From NCBI RefSeq assembly GCF_900766215.1, contig NZ_CAAFUQ010000038.1, positions 1 through 31,263 of the forward strand: a stretch of 31,263 nt of DNA. Reading direction: 5' to 3'. Each line of letters opens with the position of its first letter. Within the stretch, counting starts at the first letter, position 1. Source of the DNA: an uncultured Finegoldia sp. (GTDB taxonomy: Bacteria > Bacillota > Clostridia > Tissierellales > Peptoniphilaceae). Of the stretch, positions 22,061-31,145 are shown one piece after another. The translations under genes and the position numbers were made by a program. Under the pieces are notes generated by a model. It worked only from the letters and a program-made list of their open reading frames with translations. It was not told the origin of the DNA and made no database searches.

Positions 22061-23349
22061 TGGAAAGATTAATTAATATATTAAAACAAAACGAAAAAAT
22101 TACCGACTGGATAGTTGTCAACACTGTGTCCACATCAAACGAAGTATTTTTGATAAAAGACAAAGTGGATATGAATAGAAGTTGCGTGACTAATGAAACA
22201 TCTGTAAGAGTGTTCGTGGATTTTGAAGAAAATGGCGACAAATTCAAAGGTGACAGCACTGTTGTGTTGAACTTAAATGACAGTGAAGATGAAATCAAAG
22301 AAAAAATTGACAGAACTGCTTTTGCAGCGAAATTTGTCAAGAACAAATACTACGAACTTCCAGAAAAAGAAGAAGGCTACGCTACATTAAAAGACATTAA
22401 AGTGTGCGAAGATTTGACAGACAATTTCAAAAAAGTTCACGATGTTATTTACAAAGATTACGGTTATCAATCCAAAGTAAATTCTTGCGAAATTTTCGCC
22501 GTGGAAAACCACAAGCACGTTGTTACATCAAAGGGCGTGGATGTAGAATATCCATCTAACAAATTTACATTTGAAATCGTAACTGATTGTAACGTTGGAG
22601 ATGAACCTGTCGAAATATTCAACGGATATGATTTGACAAGTATTGATTATTCGAAAATCGAAGAAATTGTCGACAAACAACTTTTGGAAACTGAAAAAAG
22701 ATCCAGCGCAGTTAGAAATGAAAAAATGGAAAATATGAGAGTGCTTTTATCAAACGAAGCTGTGGAAGAATTCTTGTATTACTATTACGAACAAGCAAGA
22801 GATGCTATGATTTACCAACAAATCAGCTCCGCAAAATTAGGCGAGAGATTCTTCGGAGAAAATCCAAGAGTAAACTTCAACATGAAAATCAATCCAATTT
22901 TGGAAACATCAATCAACAAAAGACCTGTCGATTCAGAAGGTAAAAAACTTGTGGAATATGATTTGTACAAGAATGGCGTCGTAGAAAACTTGGTTACTAA
23001 CGCAAAGTTCAGTTATTATTTGAATGTTAAAAATATGGGACAATCACCAGTTTTCGAAGTGTGTGGTGGAGATATTTCTGTCGAAGAATTAAAATCACAA
23101 GATTATATTGAAGTGTTGGCGTTCTCATCATTCTTGATGGACAGCGCTACGGGAGATTTCGGTGGAGAATTCAGACTTGCACGACTTGTAAAAGATGGTG
23201 TTGAATCATTCATAACAGGTGGATCAATTTCATTAAATGTAAAAGACGTTCAAGATTCTATGATTTTCTCAAAAGAATTGAAATATCGAAAGAACAGCTT
23301 GGCACCAGCAGTTATTGCATTTGATAATGTAACAGTTGCAGGAAAATAA
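22060..23349 (+). CDS. tldE: TldE/PmbA-family subunit
   Basis: A 429-residue partner of TldD. It has the same overall fold order but lacks the HExxxH motif, as TldE proteins do. Recognisable parts are RVFVDFEENGDKFKGDST near the N-terminus, LGERFFGENPRVNFNMKINP, and near the C-terminus DFGGEFRLARLVKDGVESFITGGSISLNVKDV. It is expected to form a heterodimer with TldD in the cytosol. The start overlaps the tldD stop by one base. A small membrane-protein gene follows after 9 bp. Confidence 0.92.
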   Translation: MERLINILKQNEKITDWIVVNTVSTSNEVFLIKDKVDMNRSCVTNETSVRVFVDFEENGDKFKGDSTVVLNLNDSEDEIKEKIDRTAFAAKFVKNKYYELPEKEEGYATLKDIKVCEDLTDNFKKVHDVIYKDYGYQSKVNSCEIFAVENHKHVVTSKGVDVEYPSNKFTFEIVTDCNVGDEPVEIFNGYDLTSIDYSKIEEIVDKQLLETEKRSSAVRNEKMENMRVLLSNEAVEEFLYYYYEQARDAMIYQQISSAKLGERFFGENPRVNFNMKINPILETSINKRPVDSEGKKLVEYDLYKNGVVENLVTNAKFSYYLNVKNMGQSPVFEVCGGDISVEELKSQDYIEVLAFSSFLMDSATGDFGGEFRLARLVKDGVESFITGGSISLNVKDVQDSMIFSKELKYRKNSLAPAVIAFDNVTVAGK

Positions 23350-23358
23350 GGAGGAAAA

Positions 23359-23628
23359 TTGAAACAAAAAGACAGATTTGGCGTGTTGGAATTGTATGCG
23401 CATTGTATTGGATATATTTTGTTGATAACAATTTACAGATTTTTCAGGACAAATGAGTTTGATGCTGTAGGATTTTTGAAAATAATAGCTACGATATTTG
23501 TAGTGGCAACGGCTACGTTTGCGATTTTCAGCAAAGGATCATTCAAGAAAGCATCTTCTGATTACAAACTACCCATGATAATGATAACGGCTGTAGTGTC
23601 TATCCTAGTTTCAGTATTTATATTCTAA
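23359..23628 (+). CDS. Small membrane protein of unknown function
   Basis: An 89-residue protein with three hydrophobic segments at about residues 12-28, 38-58 and 70-89. AAGGAGG directly precedes a TTG start at 23359; no ATG occurs near the N-terminus. It is the third gene of the tldD operon by position (9 bp after tldE). No family is recognised, and a link to the peptidase is only by neighbourhood. Confidence 0.68.
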   Translation: MKQKDRFGVLELYAHCIGYILLITIYRFFRTNEFDAVGFLKIIATIFVVATATFAIFSKGSFKKASSDYKLPMIMITAVVSILVSVFIF

Positions 23629-23634
23629 AAAAAT

Positions 23635-23676
23635 AAAGGTTTGAACATTGGAAATCCAATATTCAAACCTTTTTTA
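23635..23676. terminator. Bidirectional terminator between convergent genes
   Basis: AAAGGTTTGAA (23635-23645) pairs with TTCAAACCTTT (23662-23672), and ATTGG/CCAAT extends the stem inside. T runs lie on both strands. It closes the tldDE operon and the minus-strand MATE gene. Confidence 0.9.
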
Positions 23677-25068
23677 AATTCCGAGAACAAATTCGTCGTC
23701 GTTGTGAATTGTTTTAACCAAAAATCCAGATTTAACCAAGAAATAAGTCGTAGTTAATGTGGACAAAACATCAGACACTGGCATCGCTGACCACACGCCT
23801 GTTAGTCCGAAAAGTTTCGGGAAAATCAACATCAACGGCAACAAATAAATAAGTTGTCTTGTCATTGTCAATATGAATCCGATTTTTGGCTTGCCGATTG
23901 CTTGGAACAATGACGATCCAATTATGGAATATCCAAGCATGAAAATCATAGAATTGTAAATTCTAAGTCCAGGAATTGCGATGTCCTTGATGACTGCATA
24001 ATCTTCCGGTCTTGAAATAAAAATCTTTACCAACAAATCTGGTCTAATCATAGTAAATGCCCAGTTCAAAACCATGTAGACAGTTCCCGCTACAATTGCA
24101 ATTCTCAAAGTATGTTGAACACGTCTGTACTTGTTCGCTCCAAAATTAAACCCTAAAATTGGTTGGATACCTTGATTGATACCAAAAATCGGCATGAATG
24201 CGATTTGTGACACACTGTAGATAACACTCATCGAAGATGTCGCCAAATCTCCACCATAAATTTTAAGGAAATTGTTGAAAATAATATTAATACCACTAGC
24301 TACAAGTTGCATTGCAAATGGAGCAGAACCAAGCGCGAAAATTTGCTTACAATAATGCAAATCAAGCTTGAAAGTTTCCTTTTTTAGTCTCAAAAGTGCA
24401 CGATCTGAAAGGAAATATCTCACAACCCAAATACAAGATAAGATTTGACCGATAATAGTCGCCCAAGCAGCACCTTGCACTCCCATTTTCATAGGGAAAA
24501 TGAACACATAATCCAAAATAATATTGGAAATTGCACCGATGAACATCGTAACCATCGCAGCTCTAGGATTTCCTTCGCCACGGATGAAGTTGTTCATTGC
24601 AAAACCAACCATTTGAAAAGGTGCACCATACAAAATAATTTTTCCATATTCGTAAGCGTAAGGCATCAAAGTGTCACTTGCGCCGAAAATTTTCAAAAAC
24701 CATTTTAAATTTAAAAGAAAAATCGCTGATATCAAAATCCCGAAAATAATAGATAAAACCATTGATGTGCCGAGGATGATTTCTGATTCTGTTTTCTTGC
24801 CTTCTCCGAATTTAATTGAAGAAAGTGAATTGCCACCCACACCAATCAACATTCCGAATGCCATCAGAAATAAAAAAATCGGGAAAATCAAATAAACGCC
24901 ACCAATTGACATTTGATTTACACCGGCACCAAGGAAAATTCTATCTACAACATTATACAAAGCCTGAACCAACATTCCTATAGTCGCTGGAACTGAAAAC
25001 TTCCAGATTAATTTCGGAATGGATTCATTGCCAAGAAGATTTGATCGTTGTTCGTTTAAATTTTCTAT
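23674..25068 (-). CDS. MATE-family multidrug/cation antiporter, apparent non-standard start
   Basis: A membrane transporter of about 12 helices in the MATE (NorM/DinF) family, which exports drugs or metabolites in exchange for sodium or protons. The first ATG (24975) would cut helix 1. In frame upstream, the sequence reads ENLNEQRSNLLGNESIPK and then LIWKFSVPATIG, the normal MATE N-terminus. A strong GGAGG (plus 25077-25081 complement) lies just ahead of it. The only codons at the right spacing are ATT (25071 or 25074) and ATA (25068); no ATG, GTG or TTG is available. The end given assumes the start lies at 25068, giving 464 residues. A sequence error or lost start codon is the alternative. 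Confidence 0.8.
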   Translation of the reverse strand: MENLNEQRSNLLGNESIPKLIWKFSVPATIGMLVQALYNVVDRIFLGAGVNQMSIGGVYLIFPIFLFLMAFGMLIGVGGNSLSSIKFGEGKKTESEIILGTSMVLSIIFGILISAIFLLNLKWFLKIFGASDTLMPYAYEYGKIILYGAPFQMVGFAMNNFIRGEGNPRAAMVTMFIGAISNIILDYVFIFPMKMGVQGAAWATIIGQILSCIWVVRYFLSDRALLRLKKETFKLDLHYCKQIFALGSAPFAMQLVASGINIIFNNFLKIYGGDLATSSMSVIYSVSQIAFMPIFGINQGIQPILGFNFGANKYRRVQHTLRIAIVAGTVYMVLNWAFTMIRPDLLVKIFISRPEDYAVIKDIAIPGLRIYNSMIFMLGYSIIGSSLFQAIGKPKIGFILTMTRQLIYLLPLMLIFPKLFGLTGVWSAMPVSDVLSTLTTTYFLVKSGFLVKTIHNDDEFVLGI

Positions 25069-25222
25069 AATAATCGCCTCCTAATCAAAATAATACAAGC
25101 TATTATACATTAAAAAACAAACATAATCAATGATTTATAAAAAAATTCAATAAATAACTAAAGCAATTAAAATCTTATTATGATAATATAGAATTAAGAA
25201 TAATAATAAAAAGGATGATCTT

Positions 25223-26446
25223 ATGAAAATACTACACGTAATAGCACAACTTCCGAAACAAACAGGAAGCGGCGTTTATTTTACAAATGTAATTCAATAC
25301 ATGCAACATAACCATGAAAATGCTGCTATATTTGGAATACAAGACGATATACAATTAAATTTGGATGAAACAATCAAAAAATATCCGGTGGAATTTAAAA
25401 GCGAAAAGTTGAACTTCCCAATAGTTGGAATGAGCGATGAAATGCCTTACGATTCCACAAAATACAGCGACATGACACACGATATGATTGAAGATTGGAC
25501 AAATGAATTCACCAAACAATTGAAAAAAGCAAAACAAGAATTCCAACCAGACGTCGTCGTATCTCATCATTGTTGGATGTTAAGTAGTCTCGTGTTAGAT
25601 ATTTTCGATGAAACTCCAGTTTTATTACTAAATCACGGAACAGACATCAGACAAACCAACCTCAACCCAGAATTGTTTATGACCTGTGTGGATAATCTGA
25701 ACCGCGCACAAAAAGTCCTAGCATTAAGCAAAAAAGACGTAGAACCAATCTCCGATATATTTGGAATCGACAAAGAAAAAATCGTCGTAATGGGCGGTGG
25801 TTACAACAGCAATATTTTCTACAGAAGAAAAGAAGACCCAAAAAACGACAGAATAAGGCTTTTGTTTGCAGGGAAATTATCACATGCAAAAGGAGTGTAC
25901 GAACTTTGCAAAGCTTTCAAAAAATTAGAAGAAAAATACGATAATTTGGAACTAACATTAGTGGGAGATGTCGACATAGAAACAAAAGTTGAGTTGTGGG
26001 AGAATACAGGTAACTCACTTCACTTCGATTTGCACAACACATCTTGTCAGAAAAAACTATCCAATAAAATGAGAGAATCAGACATCTACATTCTGCCAAG
26101 CTACTATGAAGGATTGGGACTCATCGCCATCGAAGCATTGGGTTGTGGAATGAGAGTTGTTGTAACAGAAATAGAAGGACTAATCCAAACACTTGACAAC
26201 GAAATAAACAACAGCACAGCCATCGAATTTGTAGAAATGCCACGACTCCAAACAATCGACAAGCCTTACGAATCGGAAATCGAATCATTCGTCGACAGAT
26301 TAGCACAAGCAATCGAAAAACAAATAATCAGAGTTCAAAATCAAGAACTAATCCCAGAAAAAATCCACGAATTAGTATTAAATCATTCTTGGGATCATAT
26401 TATGCTTGAAATCGAGAATGAGTTGAAAGAAATAGTGGAGAAATAA
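25223..26446 (+). CDS. GT4-type glycosyltransferase
   Basis: A 407-residue GT-B fold enzyme. The N-terminal MKILHVIAQLPKQTGSGVYFTNVI holds the glycine-rich acceptor-side loop; the donor side shows FAGKLSHAKGVYELCKAF and the E-x7-E pair at E296 and E304 in YEGLGLIAIEALGCG, typical of retaining family 4 enzymes that use nucleotide sugars. Its acceptor is unknown; with surface-protein genes nearby it may glycosylate an envelope component. It is a single gene with AAGGATG before the ATG and a terminator after it. Confidence 0.88.
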   Translation: MKILHVIAQLPKQTGSGVYFTNVIQYMQHNHENAAIFGIQDDIQLNLDETIKKYPVEFKSEKLNFPIVGMSDEMPYDSTKYSDMTHDMIEDWTNEFTKQLKKAKQEFQPDVVVSHHCWMLSSLVLDIFDETPVLLLNHGTDIRQTNLNPELFMTCVDNLNRAQKVLALSKKDVEPISDIFGIDKEKIVVMGGGYNSNIFYRRKEDPKNDRIRLLFAGKLSHAKGVYELCKAFKKLEEKYDNLELTLVGDVDIETKVELWENTGNSLHFDLHNTSCQKKLSNKMRESDIYILPSYYEGLGLIAIEALGCGMRVVVTEIEGLIQTLDNEINNSTAIEFVEMPRLQTIDKPYESEIESFVDRLAQAIEKQIIRVQNQELIPEKIHELVLNHSWDHIMLEIENELKEIVEK

Positions 26447-26467
26447 TTGAAGAAAATTCACTGAAAG

Positions 26468-26498
26468 CAGCTTTTAATTTATTAAGAGCTGTTTTTTT
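26468..26498 (+). terminator. Terminator after the glycosyltransferase gene
   Basis: CAGCTTTTAAT (26468-26478) pairs with ATTAAGAGCTG (26481-26491), the innermost pairs opening to make the loop, followed by seven T. Confidence 0.8.
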
Positions 26499-26610
26499 AT
26501 TGGAAAATACAAGAAAGAAAAAATTTCATTGTAGCTACTAAAAGATATTTTATTTAAAAACAATGAATCAAAGGAAATTTTTGTAAGAATTAATTTGATA
26601 ATAAATATCA

Positions 26611-26639
26611 TTGAAAAGAACTTGAAATTATAGTAAAAT
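26611..26639 (+). promoter_or_regulatory. Promoter of the LRR-CWB2 surface protein gene
   Basis: TTGAAA (26611-26616), a 17-bp spacer and TAAAAT (26634-26639) give a good promoter. The leader of about 50 nt has a small TTCTTT/AAAGAA hairpin and then an AGGAGG site. Confidence 0.8.
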
Positions 26640-26695
26640 GAAAAAAGTTCTTTAGATGATAAAGAATATCATTATTAATTTAATAGGAGGTTCGT

Positions 26696-29600
26696 ATGAA
26701 CAAAAAAAAGATTATTTTTTCTTTAGTTTTTGTATTTGCTTTGCTTTTTGGATTAAATATTAATTCTAAAGCAGCTGGTGACAAATATACAGCGGATGAT
26801 TTTGAAATTGTTGGAGATACTGTGTACGGTTTTTCTAAAAGCGGAGTGCAAAAGCTAAAAAGAAATCGAAATGTTGTACTGCCATCAAAAAGCAAAGAAA
26901 ATGTAGATTTGAAAAAAATAGCAAGTTTTGCTTTTGTATACAATAAGAGTAGTGCAATTGATGAGTATACACAAAGAGAAGGAGAAAACGGAGAAGTTAA
27001 CAACTTAGATGTTGATGGAAACGAAATTAAAAAGCTTGGAGAAGATTTCAAGCAATTAGACATAGAATCTGTAGAGATTCCTGAAGGATATACTTATATT
27101 GGACAAGATGCTTTTGAAGAAAATAGTAATATTAAAAGCGTTAATTTGCCAAACTCAATAATTAAAATTAGCGATTATGCATTCGCTCATCTAAGTTTAA
27201 AGACTATAAAATTACCAGATAATTTGGAATTTTTGGGAGAACAAGTATTTTTTGATAATCAAATAGAAGGCAAACTTATTTTACCTAAAAATTTAACAAA
27301 TTTAGGAGAAAGATCATTTAAATCTAATCAAATTACAGAATTAGAATTTAATTGTGAAAAATTGGAAATTATAAAAGAACAAGCTTTTCAAGATAATAAA
27401 ATTAAGCAAGTGAAACTTCCAGATAGTGTGAAAAAAATTGAGATTGGTGCATTTAGTGGAAATCTTGGTGATGAAAATTATGCATTGAAAGTTGTGCTTT
27501 TGTCAAAAGGTAATGTGGACAACAAGGATTCTTCTTCTATTGTCAATCCGACTGAAAAAGATAAGACAACTTCAGTAGATGTGGATAGTTCAAAATGGGA
27601 TGAGAAAGATTTTGTATTTGATAAGGGAAAAGTTTTAGGATTTTCTAGTACAGGAAAATTAAAAGTTCGTAAGAATAAGAATCTTGTAATTCCTGAAAAG
27701 AATGGGAAATATCCTATTGATGAAATTGGAGATGATGCATTTAGAAATGTGGATTTTGAAAATAGTAGTTTAAACAAATACGATTTGAAAAGCATTAAAC
27801 TTCCAAAAACTGTGAAAAAAATAGGAAAGTTTGCATTCCAGTCTAATTATTTGACAGAATTTGAAGCTCCAGAAGCTCTTAAAATCATTGGAGATGGGGC
27901 TTTTATGAATAATAAAATTGATACTCTAGAGTTAAGCGAAAATACTGAGATAATTGGAAGTAGTGCGTTTCATATTAATAAATTATTTGCAATAGTGATT
28001 TATCCAAATGTTAGGGAAATTGGAATTTCAGCTTTTAGAAATAACGATGCACAAAATGTAATGTTTATGGGCGATAAAGTCGAAAAAATAGGAGAAATGG
28101 CTTTTTGTAATAACAAAATATCTGAGTTAGATTTGAGTTTATTAACAAAATTAAAAGAAATATCTGTTCAAACTTTTTACAAAAATAGCATTACAAAGGT
28201 TACAATGCCCGAAAATTTGGAAAGTGTAAAAGAAGAAGCATTTAGATACAATAATTTAAAAGAGATTGATTTTTCAAATAAAATCAAAGAGATAAGATTT
28301 AACGCATTTGATGATAACAAAGTTGAGGATAACTACAAAAAAGTTTTAGTTAAAATAAAAGGAAAAACATTAGCTGATGGAAACAATTTTGTTGTTAATC
28401 CTGAAGAAACTACGAAAAACAAAGATGATTTGAAAAAAGTTTTGGATGAATTAAATAAGTTAAATTTAACACAACTTAGAGATGATACTCAAAAGCAATT
28501 CAAAGATATGAAGGCTGAATGTGAAAAGCTGTTAAAACAAGACAAATTATCTGAGGGTGCGAAGTTAAAGTACATCCATGATACTCAGTTTTTTATAAAT
28601 CGCTATAAGTTAGACTCATTAATTAAAAAAGGAGAACTAACTATTAAAAATAATCCACAGAATACTGAGATTTTGAAAGATAAACTTGAATACGCAAAAA
28701 AATCTTATAACAATTCAGCTGTTGTGGATAATAAATTAACTCGTTTAACAAAAGAATTACAAAATCTTATTAATATTGCTGAAAACAAAGGGAATATGGC
28801 GGATTCAATTATGAAACAAGGCCATTTTGAACTTAAAACTCCACTTCCGATTCCGTCCTATCATATTGGAATGAATGTGTATTTTGACAAAAACGGCAAA
28901 ATATTGTATGTATTAGATATGTCTTATACTATTGGAAAAGGACAAAAAGACGAGTACGGAAATGAGATTTTGAATATTGATGAAGATAATGAAGGTTATC
29001 ATATGTTAGCCTTGGAGACTTTGGATGATTATGAAGGGCTAAATTACTCAGATATTTTGAAATCAAATGTAGATAGTCTTGGAAAAATCAGAAAAGGTGA
29101 TGATAGAGCAAAATACCATAGGGAAGGAATTTTTGAAGCAATAAAAGATGCTTGCAAAGATTTTGAAAAGGAAAATATAACAAAACCTGGCAAGAAAAAC
29201 CCAGGAACAACAAGAGTAGCAGGCGCTGACAGAATCAACACAGCAGTAGAAGTATCCAAGAAATACTACAAATCTGCTGGAACAGTAATCGTAGCAAACT
29301 ACGAAAAATTCGCAGATAGCTTATCAGCATCAGCATTATCAAAAGCATTAAAAGCACCAATCTTGCTAGTTAAAAAAGATCAATTAGATTCAGTAGTAGC
29401 ACAAGAAATCAAAAGACTTGGAGCTAAAAATGTAGTTGTAATAGGTGGAAAATTATCAGTAGATAAAGCTAAAAACAGCCTATCACAATACTACGTTAGA
29501 ACAATAGCAGGGGCTAATCGTTATGAAACAAGTGCAAAAATCGCACAAGAAATCGTCAAACTAACAGGAACAAAGAAAGCTGTAGTAGCAAGCGGAGAAA

Positions 29601-30055
29601 CATTCGCAGACGCATTGACAGTAGCACCACTAGCAAACAAAAATAACATGCCAATACTACTTGTACAACAAAACAACATACCAAAAGCAACACAAGAAGT
29701 ATTGAAACAAATGGATGAAGTATTAGTAGTAGGTGGAGAATTAACAATCTCCAAAGAAGTAGCAAACAAACTACCAAACGCTACAAGAATTGCAGGAGCA
29801 AACCGTTACGACACAGCAAAGAAAATCTACGAATATGGCTTCAAAGACAGATTAGAAGTTAACATCGCAAACGGAACAACAGCAGCAGACAGCTTAGTAA
29901 TAGGCTCCATTGATTGCCCAATATTATTAGCAGAAGCAAATGAAATTCCAGAAGCTACAAAACAAGCTATCAAAGAATCAAAATTTGAAAAAGTTAATGT
30001 ATTTGGTGGAGAAAACTCAATAAATGAATCAGTGGTAAAAGAATTGATTAAGTAA
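26696..30055 (+). CDS. Large surface protein: BspA-type leucine-rich repeats and three CWB2 repeats
   Basis: A 1119-residue exported protein. Residues 1-27 are a signal peptide (cleavage near SKA-A). Two blocks of BspA-like leucine-rich repeats (LRR_5) lie at about 105-270 and 335-565, with repeated phrases such as IPEGYTYIGQDAFEEN, VKKIGKFAFQSNYLTEF and IKEIRFNAFDDNKV. A helical linker (about 575-700) and a small domain (about 705-830, PIPSYHIGMNVYFDKNGKIL) follow. Residues 838-1119 hold three CWB2 repeats with ADR(I/Y) starts and GGKLS/GGELT/GGENS ends that anchor the protein to wall polymers. BspA-type repeats bind host proteins in other anaerobes, so an adhesin role is likely. The DNA of the CWB2 part differs in composition from the rest. 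Confidence 0.92.
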   Translation: MNKKKIIFSLVFVFALLFGLNINSKAAGDKYTADDFEIVGDTVYGFSKSGVQKLKRNRNVVLPSKSKENVDLKKIASFAFVYNKSSAIDEYTQREGENGEVNNLDVDGNEIKKLGEDFKQLDIESVEIPEGYTYIGQDAFEENSNIKSVNLPNSIIKISDYAFAHLSLKTIKLPDNLEFLGEQVFFDNQIEGKLILPKNLTNLGERSFKSNQITELEFNCEKLEIIKEQAFQDNKIKQVKLPDSVKKIEIGAFSGNLGDENYALKVVLLSKGNVDNKDSSSIVNPTEKDKTTSVDVDSSKWDEKDFVFDKGKVLGFSSTGKLKVRKNKNLVIPEKNGKYPIDEIGDDAFRNVDFENSSLNKYDLKSIKLPKTVKKIGKFAFQSNYLTEFEAPEALKIIGDGAFMNNKIDTLELSENTEIIGSSAFHINKLFAIVIYPNVREIGISAFRNNDAQNVMFMGDKVEKIGEMAFCNNKISELDLSLLTKLKEISVQTFYKNSITKVTMPENLESVKEEAFRYNNLKEIDFSNKIKEIRFNAFDDNKVEDNYKKVLVKIKGKTLADGNNFVVNPEETTKNKDDLKKVLDELNKLNLTQLRDDTQKQFKDMKAECEKLLKQDKLSEGAKLKYIHDTQFFINRYKLDSLIKKGELTIKNNPQNTEILKDKLEYAKKSYNNSAVVDNKLTRLTKELQNLINIAENKGNMADSIMKQGHFELKTPLPIPSYHIGMNVYFDKNGKILYVLDMSYTIGKGQKDEYGNEILNIDEDNEGYHMLALETLDDYEGLNYSDILKSNVDSLGKIRKGDDRAKYHREGIFEAIKDACKDFEKENITKPGKKNPGTTRVAGADRINTAVEVSKKYYKSAGTVIVANYEKFADSLSASALSKALKAPILLVKKDQLDSVVAQEIKRLGAKNVVVIGGKLSVDKAKNSLSQYYVRTIAGANRYETSAKIAQEIVKLTGTKKAVVASGETFADALTVAPLANKNNMPILLVQQNNIPKATQEVLKQMDEVLVVGGELTISKEVANKLPNATRIAGANRYDTAKKIYEYGFKDRLEVNIANGTTAADSLVIGSIDCPILLAEANEIPEATKQAIKESKFEKVNVFGGENSINESVVKELIK

Positions 30056-30058
30056 ACT

Positions 30059-30093
30059 AAACGCAGCACATAAAAATATTGTGCTGCGTTTTT
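30059..30093. terminator. Terminator after the LRR-CWB2 gene
   Basis: AAACGCAGCACA (30059-30070) pairs perfectly with TGTGCTGCGTTT (30080-30091), followed by TT and, a little later, a T-rich stretch. It also faces the convergent minus-strand gene. Confidence 0.9.
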
Positions 30094-30132
30094 ACAAAAA
30101 ATTTTTTTATTAGTTTAATAAATTATGAGAAA

Positions 30133-30843
30133 TTATTCGTATTTATCTATAATAACGCTTGGAATTGAAATTTTTCCACCTAAAGTAGATTCATAGGTAA
30201 TTATACCATTGCTCATACCATAGATGGTAATTTTATCATTTTCTAATATTCTACTGCCATTCATTTCACTTTTAGGAACAGCACAATAAAGAATAGTATC
30301 ATAATTATTATTCACAGCTAGTCTCATTTGTACTTCTGTTCCAGCTTCTATAACCTGAATTACTTTTCCACTAAATTTAACAGATTTTCCAACATATTTG
30401 TCAGGTGTTCTGGCTAATTGATCATAAGTTATACCAGTTTCATATCCTTGTTTTTCTTCTTTTTCTCTAGCTTCGGCTTCTTTCTTTTCTTTAGCTTCTT
30501 GTTCCTTTCTTATTTTGTCAGCTTCAGCCTTTTTTTCATCTTCTTTTTTCTTGAACCAAGGTTCAGCTTCTTCAACTTTTTTCTTTAATTCTTCGTTTTC
30601 GGTTTTTAGTGACTCATTTTCGGATTCTAGTTTAGTGATTTGTTCGCTATTTTTTTTGAGGGTTTCTTCAGTATCGCTTGAAGTATAATCTCCGGATAAA
30701 ACTGAAAATAAAAAAACAATTATTAATAATAATATTAGGTCAATTATATTTCGTTTAACACCGTCAGATTTTTTCTTCTTATCCTTTTTGGAAAAATTTT
30801 GTTCTGAAATTTTTTCATTAAATTTGTCATTATTGTTTTCCAT
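30133..30843 (-). CDS. Membrane-anchored coiled-coil protein with small C-terminal beta domain
   Basis: A 236-residue protein. A charged N-terminus (1-30) is followed by one membrane helix (about 32-50) and then a long Glu/Lys-rich coiled coil (about 58-135, including SENESLKTENEELKKKVEE). The C-terminal domain of about 100 residues begins GITYDQLARTPDKYVGKSVKFSGKVIQV. Its pattern GKSVKFSGKVIQV ... MRLAVNNNYDTILYCAV ... ILENDKITIYGMSNGIITYESTLGG fits a small OB-like beta barrel found at the end of various Firmicute membrane proteins. The ligand is unknown. GGAGG precedes the ATG. Confidence 0.75.
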   Translation of the reverse strand: MENNNDKFNEKISEQNFSKKDKKKKSDGVKRNIIDLILLLIIVFLFSVLSGDYTSSDTEETLKKNSEQITKLESENESLKTENEELKKKVEEAEPWFKKKEDEKKAEADKIRKEQEAKEKKEAEAREKEEKQGYETGITYDQLARTPDKYVGKSVKFSGKVIQVIEAGTEVQMRLAVNNNYDTILYCAVPKSEMNGSRILENDKITIYGMSNGIITYESTLGGKISIPSVIIDKYE

Positions 30844-30964
30844 AATATCCTCCTGAATATATTTATTTATATTAGTATTACATATTTTTGAAAATAAAAC
30901 AATATAGATTTAAAATTAACTTGTAATAAAAATAAATGAAGAAAAAACAAAAAAATTAATCTCT

Positions 30965-30985
30965 ACTAATTTGAACATAATTAGT
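30965..30985. promoter_or_regulatory. Operator-like palindrome upstream of the candidate small RNA
   Basis: ACTAATT (30965-30971) and AATTAGT (30979-30985) form a perfect 7-bp inverted repeat with a 7-bp spacer. It lies where a -35 region would fall for -10-like boxes at 31000-31010, so it could be a regulator site. The -35 hexamer itself is weak. Confidence 0.4.
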
Positions 30986-31015
30986 ACACATTCATAGTCT
31001 ATTATATAAGTATAA

Positions 31016-31109
31016 ACAAAGTAAGTTTAATCTCAAGAAACAATCTCCTCCCTTAATATTGTTTTAACCTTAGATTAAACTGGAGACCACTCAGATGGTC
31101 TCTTTTTTA
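31016..31109 (+). ncRNA. Candidate small RNA with C/U-rich loop and terminator
   Basis: AGTTTAATCT (31024-31033) pairs perfectly with AGATTAAACT (31072-31081). Inside, AAACAAT (31038-31044) pairs with ATTGTTT (31058-31064), presenting a 13-nt loop that contains CTCCTCCCTT. Directly after comes a terminator hairpin, GAGACCA (31083-31089) with TGGTCTC (31096-31102), and six T. -10-like boxes (TATTAT, TATAAG) lie at 31000-31010. No coding frame with a ribosome binding site is present. A C/U-rich loop of this kind is complementary to Shine-Dalgarno sequences and is a hallmark of several Gram-positive regulatory RNAs. The start point is estimated and no known RNA family was recognised. Confidence 0.6.
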
Positions 31110-31145
31110 TATTAAAATTTTAACCTAAAAAAAAGCTAACTCGTT

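Noticed and set aside
26680..27063. Minus-strand frame over the start of the LRR-CWB2 gene
   Set aside because: Shadow of the signal peptide and first domain of a well-supported gene.
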